From positions 1,887,664-1,914,423 of the forward strand of contig BFEA01000088.1 of assembly GCA_003427395.1 (NCBI GenBank): DNA of 26,760 nucleotides, read 5' to 3'. Origin of the DNA: Chara braunii (Eukaryota; Streptophyta; Charophyceae; Charales; Characeae). The position numbers were made by a program, and so were the translations under genes. The notes under the pieces are model-generated. The model did not search any database and was not told where the DNA came from. It worked only from the letters and a program-made list of their open reading frames with translations. Below are positions 1 through 7,885 of this stretch, piece by piece. How positions within the stretch are numbered: position 1 is the stretch's first letter; each line of letters opens with the position of its first letter.

Positions 1-38
<38 letters not shown>
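1..38. repeat. Poly(T) tract at window edge
   Basis: Thirty-eight uninterrupted T. Read on the minus strand this is a poly(A) tail, the kind left by LINE-mobilised retroposons. The element it belongs to would be the segment immediately to its right, or lies outside the window. Confidence 0.9.
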
Positions 39-39
<1 letters not shown>

Positions 40-350
40 AGTCGATCTACTGTAATAAGGAAAGCGCGGAATTGAAAATCTCCGGTACAGGCGTCAATAG
101 ATACCAGGGAGGGGTTGCATTCCCAATGACGGCGGAACCCCCTGATCCCAGCACGCAAGTTTTGTGTTTGACCCCAATCTTTTTGCCCCAATCATATCCA
201 AGCAGAAAATGTGGTGGATGTGACCGTGGGGCAAAAGCTGCTGTGCAGTTTATTTTTCTGCATAGCATAGATTTTTTTCCTAGGCTATCAGAGTGGCCCG
301 GGGTCACTTGCCTGGGCGGGCCAAAAAAAAAAAAAAAAAAAAAAAAAAAT
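39..350. other. Unrecognised segment between poly(T) and poly(A)
   Basis: No gene is recognised here. The segment runs from the poly(T) at the edge to an A-tract at 323-349. The stretch 226-283 resembles 1938-1990 (shared GGCAAAAG, then TTTATTTTTCT, CATA and a T-run), so it could be the upstream counterpart of the sequence that follows PLE copy A. A 21-nt stretch at 217-237 also nearly repeats RT-coding sequence at 372-392 (19 of 21 by eye). The A-tract joins directly to truncated RT sequence. Confidence 0.35.
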
Positions 351-1117
351 CTAAATTTGGTGAAGAATTTCGATGTGACCCTGAGGCAAAAGGTTTTGGT
401 GAGAAAGGCTGCGTGGGTCAGGATGAATTTTTCCTTCCTCATCGACTTCATCAAATTCGATCTGCAGCACTCTTTCTCCAAAGTCTCCTCTTTTATCGTT
501 CGACAGATTGTGGGTTTACCTATGGGGAAGAGCTCCAGTCCCTCCTCCCTTTGCCTGTCTGCTTACCACGAGGTCTGTTTTCTTAATTCTTTAGGTAAAG
601 ACCGCCGCTTGGTCACTGGACTTAGGCTGGTCGATGATGTTGCTCTGTTTCTTATCATCCTTCCTAACTCCTCTCCGGTTGTATTAGACCGTGCCTGATC
701 ACCTTGGTTCGAACGGATGAGAAGGATGGTGTGTTTGATTTTTTGGGCTGCCAAGTGGTTACCCAGGACCACCGATCGGCAGTCCACTGCGAAGCTTTGA
801 CGAAGAACCAAAGGGACATCTGGAACAACGGCAGGATCACGTTCCAGTCCACTCAGGATTACTGTTCTTATGGCCCCCAGGTTCAGGAAATTGGCGTTAT
901 CAAGTGCCACCTTAGTCGGATTATGGCCCACTCCTCCGATTCCAGGGGAGTGGGCCACTGCATGCTGTCTTTGAGGCGTGAATTGAGGGTGAAACGTTTT
1001 CCTGGTTGGATGTTTTGTAATGCCTTGACGGACTTTTCCACAGTAAGTGAGGGCTGCTGGGATGGATGGGTACGTTATTTTAGTGAAGGGTTGAAACGAC
1101 CAGGCTGTAGGTTTTAG
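351..1117 (+). pseudogene. Penelope-like element RT fragment (copy A)
   Basis: This is the C-terminal half of a Penelope-like reverse transcriptase, truncated at its 5' end at the A-tract. RT motif B is visible as VGLPMGKSSSPSSLCLSAYHE-like sequence near 508-575, and motif C as RLVDDVALF near 625-650; the paired Asp residues bind catalytic metal in this family. The frame is lost near 690-715, and the remainder continues in another frame from about 725 with FDFLGCQ, KNQRD and FQSTQDYCSY, each of which has a counterpart in copies B and C (for example WDFLGCA, KNQRCVV and FQSLQDFCSY in B). The GIY-YIG domain, linker and RT motif A are absent. It is diverged from B and C, so it belongs to a separate family of the same lineage. 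It is not functional. Confidence 0.88.
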
Positions 1118-1691
1118 AGTAAAGATGGCGACAACATCACGGACCCGGCTCGTCGGTATTTTGTCCTGAAGGGTCGTCAGGTCGATTTCCTGCTCTCAAA
1201 TCCTTGGCAGATACAGAACGATCTCTACTGCAATCCCCCGTCTGCCTGTCCTTTTGTTCTAGCCTCTTACCTCCCTCATGTCGACTACCTCCTCTCTTCC
1301 TCGCGTAACCCTGTCACCTCTCACCACTGGTCCAATCTATCGCACTCGTTTTCTCACGCACGTATCTCACTTACTGTCAATCTTCGGCGTGTCTACCTCC
1401 TGATTCTGTCTTTCCCTCTTCCCGCTCCATATCTGTTCCTGCTTTCCCGCCTTTTTTCTCATCTCCTTTTCCCCCTCTGACGTACTGCTTACTGAAGAAG
1501 TTCCGCTCAGTTTCCTGCTCTCGTCTCCCGCTCACCTCTCCCGGTGGGTACGAAATGCATCTCCGCTTTCCAGCGCCTGCTACGGGCACAATGGAGCACT
1601 TAGATCAATTTCTGAAAGACGGTTGGTTTCGAGGTGACCTCATTAGAATAGTATTTAAGAATCGGAGGAACTACTACTCGCAAGCGCATTT
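1118..1691 (+). other. Probable 3' untranslated region of PLE copy A
   Basis: No credible coding sequence follows the RT stop. The first about 150 bases still look like decayed element sequence, and the rest is pyrimidine-rich (CTCTTCC, TCCCTC). It is assigned to copy A because it lies between the RT end and the hammerhead at 1692, as in copies B and C. Confidence 0.4.
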
Positions 1692-1740
1692 AGCTCCTGA
1701 TGATGGCCATGATGGCGACGTGGCCGAAACATGTCGGGCT
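1692..1740 (+). ncRNA. Hammerhead ribozyme, type I (copy A terminal repeat)
   Basis: The core is in the required order. Stem I is AGCTC (1692-1696) with GGGCT (1736-1740), including one G-U pair. CTGATGA is at 1697-1703. Stem II is GGCCA (1705-1709) with TGGCC (1721-1725). GAAA is at 1726-1729. Stem III is the palindrome ACATGT (1729-1734), and the cleavage triplet GTC ends at 1735. One extra T at 1704 separates CTGATGA from stem II, which is unusual. Very short palindromic stem III, favouring dimeric ribozymes, is known in PLE hammerheads. It lies about 600 bases after RT on the same strand. Activity is inferred, not shown. Confidence 0.75.
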
Positions 1741-2240
1741 TTCGCCGACCTTGCTCCTGTTGTATTCTTGATTTCATCCTCATTGAGCGAGGTCATTGTG
1801 CTTCTGCGAGTTGGACTATGTTTTCTATCTTCATCTCTTTCTCTCCTCCTTCTCCGGTCGTGGATGATTTGCCGTTCGCTTCTGAATACACTCACCTGAG
1901 CCCTGCGCTCTTGGAATGTGTACATGCATTCGTTTTCGACTGAGGCAAAAGTTGTTCACTTTATTTTTCTTCATAACATTGTTTTTTTTTTCTTTTTTCT
2001 TTTTTCTTTTTTCTTTTTTCTTTTTTTGCTGGGACTTTCCTTGGTCCTTGCACGGGCTGTATGTATGTGTTACTCAACAACGAGATTCAAATAGATCAAA
2101 TAATAGGCAGAGTGAAACAGCATCAGACACATTTGAAGAGGTGAAGAAACCGAGAAGGAAAGGAAGAAGAAAGAAGAAGCAGGAGAAATGGGGAAGAAGG
2201 GAGATAGATGGCAAGACGACACACGGTAAGTAAAAAAACC
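1741..2240. other. 3' flank of copy A with (TTTTTTC)n; junction with copy B
   Basis: No gene is seen. The interval contains a T-rich simple repeat of TTTTTTC units at about 1980-2027 and an A/G-rich stretch at 2110-2215. Copies A (+) and B (-) converge somewhere here, but I could not place the exact boundary or a target duplication. Confidence 0.4.
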
Positions 2241-2304
2241 CGAACGCGACTTGACCAGAGTTTAAAAACATCGATAATGCCGCTGCTGGTCTAAACGGCG
2301 CAAG

Positions 2305-2351
2305 GACCCTACCGGTTTCAACTGGCCGCCGTGCCAGTCTCATCAGGGGTC
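2305..2351 (-). ncRNA. Hammerhead ribozyme, type I (copy B terminal repeat)
   Basis: The best formed of the set, read on the minus strand. Stem I is GACCC (2351-2347) with GGGTC (2309-2305). CTGATGA is at 2346-2340. Stem II is GACTGGC (2339-2333) with GCCAGTT (2326-2320), 7 bp including a closing G-U, around a 6-nt loop. GAAA is at 2319-2316. Stem III is the palindrome ACCGGT (2316-2311). The cleavage triplet is GTA, with scission after 2310. All core nucleotides are consensus. A palindromic stem III with no hairpin loop implies activity as a dimer, as proposed for PLE hammerheads. It would cut tandem or read-through element RNA into units. Confidence 0.88.
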
Positions 2352-2783
2352 TTCTGTCGCTACTTACCGTATTAGTAGACTAGATACTATCAGAACAATA
2401 CACCGGTAGAAAGGGATACTTCCGCCGCTAGAATCTTCCACAAGGCAACACGAAATATCGAGATAGATCAGCCGCGCCCAAAAACAAAAGTTCGAATCCA
2501 GACAACTACAAGTACTACAAGTCTAAGCACCTTCAGCTACTGAAAAACAGCACCCATGCAGGGCATCACTTCGAGACCCGATTAACAATTCAGCAGCTGC
2601 AAAAAAACTATCCTATATCAAGGCCACCGATCGGTCCACAGTAACAGCACAAAACAACCGCACAACAACAGGCCTTGCCTGCAAGCGGTCCTGACAGCGA
2701 TCCGCAGCAAATCACCTGAAAACACGGCCCTACCCTCGGGCCGAAGTACCAAAGAAGATCCCACCACATGGGGCCAGCATAGC
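2352..2783 (-). other. 3' untranslated/terminal-repeat region of copy B
   Basis: Non-coding interval between the RT stop and the hammerhead. Its position and role match the terminal repeat of copy C, but its sequence does not visibly match it, so B and C are different families. Confidence 0.5.
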
Positions 2784-5566
2784 CTACGAAACGCCCCTGC
2801 CGGGGTCTGCACGTCTGAAAGCCAGTTTCTTTTCCCAGCCAGTCAACACAGGTAGCCAATGATCCCAACAGCCGGCCATTTTTCTGGAGAAATTAGCCAG
2901 GCTCGAGTCAAAATAGTCATCCGGATAACTTCTATACCACAACTCAATCTTCAGTGTCAAAAGAAAGGCAAACTCACTACCTGGTTCAGTGGTAAAGGTA
3001 CGTGCTCGATGCAAAAAGGAACCTATAACTGCCATCTTCTGTTGCCGCCCCGAATACGAACAAAAGTCCTGCAGACTCTGGAACACAAGCCTACGATCCA
3101 CCACACACCTCTGATTCTTGTGCAGCGCCACACATCCAACTCTGTCACGCCCATAAAAAATTTTCAAAGCACAGCCAAGAAAATCCCAACTGCCACCGTC
3201 ATTGGTTTGTTCCAAGACCGAATTGCTGTCATAGCAGGATCTGAACTTGTCAATCAGCGACAATCCATACAAGATAGACGCCACATCTCCCTTTCTGCAG
3301 ATCATGAAAACAGACACATCATCCACCAAACGAAAGCCATGAAAACGTTTCGCATCGACACCCAAAGAGGACAAGAACAAAAACTCGTTGAACGCGCAGA
3401 GAAGACAAGCTAAAGCAGGACTAGTACACTTGCCCATGGGAATGCCTACCACCTGCCGCAACATCTGATCCGCAACAACCACAAACTTGTTCTGCAGCTC
3501 GAAGCGCACGAAATCCAGGAGGAGTTTGAAAGAAATATGAATCCAACCCTCCTCCTTCTTACCTTTCACAAGGCGAACTTTCTTGCCTCTGGTAGACACA
3601 GCCACCCATCGAACTCCTTCAAGCATCCAGTAGTCCGAAACCCACTCAACAGCCTTCAAGATTGATGAGTGTGGATGGTTCAAAAGATGCGCCAACCAGA
3701 CAGTCACCTTCTCGCAGCGACTTATTTACCTTCTGAATGTTCTTGACCAACTCAACCGTACTCTTCAAATTCAGATTCGATTTCTCCGGTAGACTCCACA
3801 ACAGATGGTTCACCGCATATGAAACACGTTTGCTACCTATAACAGCACACTCAGGAAACGAGGGACATATAGGCCACCACCGTGAGATATCCTGGTGTTT
3901 CGGAACCCTTCACTTGCCACTTCCCAACCTTCCTTAGATCCTTCAATTCGAATTCTTCTCGACACCGCTTGAGAACAGTTAACTCTGAATCTGAAACTTT
4001 TGAAAAAGATGGATTATCAAGAAAAAGTTTTGAGAGACCAGCGCGGTACACAGTAGGACAACAAATATAGTAATCACCCATATTATGATCAACAGGACAG
4101 CGTACCAATCCTTCAAGGCGCTTCCATGTCGCCCCCAATTCATCAACACAGCTATCTGGATGAGCAGAAGAAGAAGAAGAAGAAGAAAAAAAAAAGAGAG
4201 AAGAAGAAGAAGAAGAAGAAGAAGAAGAAAAAGCAGAGCAAGACAGGGAAAAACACGAGCGAACATGCAAAGAAAGCCACTTCTCATCGATAGGAGGAAG
4301 CGCTTGATCGACACCAAGGGCCTCAGCTATCTGCCGTCGAAGAAAAGACACCGAATAAGAACGAGACTGCCGCACAATGTTTTTAGAGTTATTCAAGACT
4401 TCAAGAAAGAATGATGTCTCACTAACGCGAAATGACACATGTCCGTCAACTCTCGGGAACTCAGCCTCCGTCAAGGCACATGAACAATCACGCTTAGCTA
4501 ACTTGGCAACACCCCGGAAGTTGTACATCAAATCACCAACTGTTTTATTCCGTCTCCAAACAACTCTCAACCTTCTAGCGAGCATGTCCTTCCACGCATC
4601 TTCAATAGCGAGTCGGGAAATAATACCAATGCAAATGGCTCTAATCTTGGCCTTACACAACGACTCATCATACACAACCTTCACCACCATCCGCCTCCTC
4701 AAGTTAACATCATATACCGTAGTAATCGTCCTTGTTAGGATATAGCGGATCCTCCCTCGAGTCCTTTTTTCTCGAAAACATCGAACAACAGAAAATGCAA
4801 GAACCAAGCACTCAAAGCTCCATTTATACAACTCATGTCGAGAGGAAGGATTGCTGAGAAGGGACGCCAGCGGTTTCTTCAGTTCCAAAGAATTCTTCAA
4901 GAAGGGAACAATCTGCTCAAAACGCAGCACTAACCCACTAGTAATCCAAGTTCTCGCAGCACGCAAGAGACCGCGACCAAACTGACAAGAAATTGTCGAT
5001 CCACCATAACAGCGTCTCAAAACTTTCCTTTTGTCAATCAACATGTTACCACCTCGACACACCACTGTACACTCAGAGATATTCTCATCCCTACAATGAT
5101 CAAGGATGCGCAACAGACTAGTAGACGTAATTCCCATTCAGGAGTGGAACTCAATCAGCGACCCTTCCCTACAAGTAATTACGGAAGAAGCATCTGCTAT
5201 ACCAGCCCGTCGTTGCTTACGTCTTTCCTTCTTCCCCGGACGCCAACCCCTACTCCGTTTCGGCTTATCACGTGTGTTAAGAGCAGGACAAAATATCCGA
5301 ATAAAGAACTTCTCAACTTCCAACAGATCATCTGCCAGATTAGCATCACATGTACGATACAAGTGCTCTACCCAACGACAGTGTATATTCCTGAACGTAC
5401 TCCCTACGTACACATGCCTACACCAGGGCGAAATCAATGCATACACAACCGGCCCATCGCAAGTGTCATTAAATCGATAATCAGCAAAAGATCTTACAAG
5501 GAAACCAAGTAGTTTCGTCAACCAAGGAACCTGACCCACCACGACCAACAACACCACAATAATCAT
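2784..5566 (-). pseudogene. PLE ORF2: GIY-YIG endonuclease, linker, reverse transcriptase (copy B)
   Basis: The polyprotein would nick target DNA (GIY-YIG) and copy element RNA at the nick (RT). The first ATG is at 5566. The endonuclease segment (5566-5138) ends at a TGA at 5140-5138, and the downstream segment continues in the same frame with ATG at 5137. The linker has a poly-Ser tract (about 4165-4235) and the motif PVDHNMGDYYICCPTVY, matched in copy C. The frame shifts near 3920, where PKHQDISRWWPICPSF begins. A small deletion near 3680, about 22 bases relative to copy C, removes the motif-A block that in C reads SFDVKEMFTAL, including its catalytic Asp. Motif B (GIPMGKCTSPALACLLC) and motif C (RLVDDVSVF) survive in 3707-2784. 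With motif A gone it cannot polymerise. It is best read as one decayed gene. Confidence 0.87.
5138..5566 (-). other. GIY-YIG endonuclease domain at the N terminus of copy B ORF2
   Basis: A domain of about 142 residues. The first motif reads VVYALISPWC (family: GIY), the second HVYVGST (family: YIG). They are followed by conserved basic and His positions in RNIHCRWVEHLYR, and by the metal-binding Glu context EVEKFFIRIFCPALN, which matches the family pattern E...I...PxLN. A very basic tail (RPGKKERRKQRR) could be a nuclear localisation or nucleic-acid-binding segment. The hydrophobic first 12 residues are odd for a nuclease, so the true start may be elsewhere. Its stop codon is in frame with the rest of ORF2. 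Confidence 0.85.
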
Positions 5567-5670
5567 AAAGGAGTTTAGAGACTTACACCGCAGGAGATCA
5601 GCAGAGTACGAACGCAGAGAACGACAACAATTCGCCAGTTGCCATAGATAAGCCGCACTCGGTTGTGACC

Positions 5671-7107
5671 CTAAGACGAAGCGGAGTCACACCCGTCAAC
5701 CTTGGAGCCGATTTGTTTTCCCGTCTCATGGTCCTCGTAAACCTCCACCATAACCTCCTTTCCTTTCCCACTCGTTTCTCCCTCAAAGGCTCTTTCAGCC
5801 CTTCGTTGCACGATCAACTCCTTAGTCGCTTCCAAAGTGGTATATGTGACACCTTCCTTGCGACAGATGCTCGTAATTTCATCCTTGTTTTTCTTCCGCA
5901 ACTCCTTTCGATTTTCCTTCACAAACATGTCTTTGTCGTTCACCTGCTCTGTCTCTTCGGTAACCTTTCTTCCGTTGCTCTTCATCATGCTCTTCTCGGC
6001 CACCGCATCAAGCTTCGCCCGCAAATCAGTGGCAAGGGGAGGGACAGGTGTCTTTATCTTCTCTGCTTCAGCTCTTGCAACCATTTCCTTATACTTCTCG
6101 AGTTCCTGTTCAGCTTCCCTCCTCCTGTTCAATTCTTTCAAACGCATTTCCTTAAGAAGCTCCACTTCCGCAGCATTACGTTGGCACATCTCTCGATACT
6201 GTTCTGATCTGATAACCGCTGGAGAGCGCGACGTCACCCTAGGTCGAACCCGTGCATCGCTGGTCGGCGTACTTACGACAACATGTCCCCGTTTATTTCC
6301 CAGCCGCAGAGCCTCCTGCTTCCAACTTTCCAATTCCTTTGCCATGTCCTCCTTCTCCTTCTCCTTTTGCAATAGCCTTTCTTCCAAAGCAACCAAACGC
6401 CTTTCGGACTTCTCATTGTTGTTTAATAGCCTCTTCCGTAATTCATCCTGCTCTTGTAGCAACCTCTCCACCAGACCAGGGTCGTCCCGGCTAGATCCCG
6501 CTGTCGTCTTCGTCCTCTGTAATTCCGCCAACTGCGTCTTCGTCCTCTGTAATTCCGCCAACTGCGTCTTCGTCCTCTGTAATTCCGCCAACTGCGTCTT
6601 CATAATCTCCAATTCACTTTTCTCTTTCTGTACACCTTTGTTTCCTCCTAATTTCTCAACCACCAAATTCAATTTCGAATTCATCAGTTCAACCAGATTC
6701 GTCTGGAAATCCTCCCTCTCCTTCTTATCACGTTGTCTTCGTTCTTCCTCACTGCGTTCTCGTTTTAGCTTCTCTTCCTCCTCTTTCTTCGCTCGTTCTT
6801 TTTCTTCTTCCGCGTCATGCTGATTCTTCAGCATCGCCACCGTTCCTTCAAGGACTTCAACACGTTGATTGGTTCGCACCCATCCGCCACCTCTATTAAA
6901 ATGTTGGTTAGTCGTCACAACCGGAGTCTCACCAGAAGTAGATGGTAACGTCAGTAAAGGAGCTTGGGCTGGAGCTTGGACTGGAACGATCGCGTTACCA
7001 ACAGGGCGCTGCCCGCGCTTCAGACACCATCTGGAGAAGTGTCCAGGTTCTCCACGATTAAAGCAATTGTTGTACCCATTAGCCGGGGCCTGACCATTAC
7101 CCGCCAT
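5671..7107 (-). CDS. PLE ORF1: Gag-like coiled-coil protein with zinc knuckle (copy B)
   Basis: An open frame of about 478 residues from ATG at 7107 (a few further codons upstream lack an ATG). Near the N terminus is NCFNRGEPGHFSRWC, a retroviral-type CCHC knuckle in which the second Cys is Arg; TGT to CGT would explain it. Residues of about 110-330 are highly charged and heptad-like (E, K, R, L), so a coiled coil is likely. Three exact 30-bp tandem repeats at 6511-6600 encode TQLAELQRTK three times. Near the C terminus, KDEITSICRKEGVTYTTL followed by ELIVQRRAERAF resembles a SAP/HeH helix-turn-helix segment. It lies 104 bp upstream of ORF2 in another frame. By analogy it would bind element RNA. 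The frame is intact, but the knuckle is probably impaired. Confidence 0.8.
   Translation of the reverse strand: MAGNGQAPANGYNNCFNRGEPGHFSRWCLKRGQRPVGNAIVPVQAPAQAPLLTLPSTSGETPVVTTNQHFNRGGGWVRTNQRVEVLEGTVAMLKNQHDAEEEKERAKKEEEEKLKRERSEEERRQRDKKEREDFQTNLVELMNSKLNLVVEKLGGNKGVQKEKSELEIMKTQLAELQRTKTQLAELQRTKTQLAELQRTKTTAGSSRDDPGLVERLLQEQDELRKRLLNNNEKSERRLVALEERLLQKEKEKEDMAKELESWKQEALRLGNKRGHVVVSTPTSDARVRPRVTSRSPAVIRSEQYREMCQRNAAEVELLKEMRLKELNRRREAEQELEKYKEMVARAEAEKIKTPVPPLATDLRAKLDAVAEKSMMKSNGRKVTEETEQVNDKDMFVKENRKELRKKNKDEITSICRKEGVTYTTLEATKELIVQRRAERAFEGETSGKGKEVMVEVYEDHETGKQIGSKVDGCDSASS
6511..6600 (-). repeat. Three exact 30-bp tandem repeats inside Gag-like ORF1
   Basis: Units at 6511-6540, 6541-6570 and 6571-6600 are identical base for base. 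Each encodes ten residues (TQLAELQRTK read cyclically) and keeps the frame. Identity in an otherwise decayed element points to recent slippage or expansion. Confidence 0.95.
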
Positions 7108-7199
7108 GATACTCCTCAATCGAATCTCAAAAGCGGAGTCCCACTATCGTAGTATAATCCCTACGATGGTTTACTCCGTGAGCACGGACTGGCCACCTG

Positions 7200-7317
7200 G
7201 GACCCTGGCGGCCTGGCTGGTAGCCTAGTTTTTTTCGTTTTTTTTTTTTTTTTTTTTTTTTTTCCTGGGCACGAACCTTCCCTGGGGCCTGGAGCGTGGT
7301 CACATTAGCCGCTGGAT
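7200..7317 (-). repeat. SINE-like retroposon fragment with A-tail
   Basis: On the minus strand a G/C-rich body ends in about 26 A (7238-7263 as T), followed by CG and further A residues. The body contains GCTAATGTGACCACGCTCCA and GGTTCGTGCCC, the latter close to the Pol III B-box (GGTTCGANNCC). A related body is at about 14435-14480, which suggests a dispersed family. PLE copy C is inserted next to or within it. The Pol III origin is inference. Confidence 0.45.
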
Positions 7318-7328
7318 GCGATAGAAAG
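7318..7328. repeat. Target-site duplication of PLE copy C, left
   Basis: GCGATAGAAAG at 7318-7328 is repeated exactly at 12933-12943, just outside the two terminal repeats of copy C. Confidence 0.75.
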
Positions 7329-7861
7329 TCGTGAACATCAGTCATGCATCCAAACACACGTGTTTAAACACACAGAGAAGCAGCATGCACGGGGCATACT
7401 GCTCAAGACGAAGACGAAGAAAAAACGGAGCGCAGGTAAATTTGAAAAATAAAACATTGAGCACAGCGATGTCGGGCGAATGACCCAACACCGTGTTTCT
7501 GCCTGTCGCCTGTTCGACTTCATCAGGGGTCTAATTACCTCGAGCAGGATGAAAAATACTAGTGCAACTAAGCTACTTATACGAAATCAACAGGGAAGAA
7601 CAAGTACCAGAAAGACCTAAAACCTATAACAAGTAGAAAACATCGGTAAGTACCATCTAAAAGGCCTAAGCCGAACCTAGACTAATCTGCGCTAGTTGAT
7701 ACCGAAAATCGGATGCCATAAAAAAAGGTCTGAATCTGCTACATGATTCAGAGTTAGAGTCCAATTTGATTAAAAAAATGACAGCCCCTAGTTTGTCAAG
7801 AAAAAAGTTACCGGTTCGACGACTTGCCAGTACAAGTGCTCGTTGCATTTTAACTAGCTAT
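7328..7861 (-). repeat. Pseudo-LTR of copy C, downstream copy
   Basis: A direct repeat of about 534 bp matching 12388-12922, both beginning GTCGTGAACATCAGTCATGC and ending TTTTAACTAGCTAT. Substitutions and 1-2 bp indels are scattered throughout, so the insertion is old. It is on the 3' side of the element's genes, starting 24 bp beyond the RT stop. Confidence 0.95.
7482..7531 (-). ncRNA. Degenerate hammerhead ribozyme in downstream pseudo-LTR of copy C
   Basis: On the minus strand: stem I GACCC (7531-7527) with GGGTC (7486-7482), CTGATGA at 7526-7520, GAAA at 7499-7496, and short stem III ACA (7496-7494) with TGT (7490-7488). The cleavage triplet is GTT. Between CTGATGA and GAAA the expected stem II is poor, with at best three pairs after an A-A mismatch. 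Placement matches the hammerhead of copy B, so common origin is likely, but activity is doubtful. Confidence 0.6.
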
Positions 7862-7885
7862 TAATGCCCTCATCTAAACCAAAAA

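Larger units (their letters stand above)
2240..7200 (-). mobile_element. Penelope-like element copy B, permuted (EN-RT), two ORFs
   Basis: A near-complete PLE on the minus strand, in the order: Gag-like ORF1 (7107-5671), N-terminal GIY-YIG endonuclease (5566-5138), linker and RT (5137-2784), 3' region with a hammerhead (2351-2305). Canonical PLEs carry GIY-YIG after RT; the order here is that of the permuted clades (Chlamys and Naiad type). The 5' terminal repeat expected beyond 7120 is not seen. Instead there is about 100 bp of leader, then an A-tailed SINE-like segment and the next element. Both outer limits are approximate. Confidence 0.85.

Noticed and set aside
5837-6823. Long + strand open frame opposite the Gag-like ORF1
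   Set aside because: It is the antisense shadow of a coiled-coil gene. Its Ser/Phe/Cys-rich composition mirrors Glu/Lys/Arg codons, and the minus strand carries the zinc knuckle and conserved C-terminal segment.
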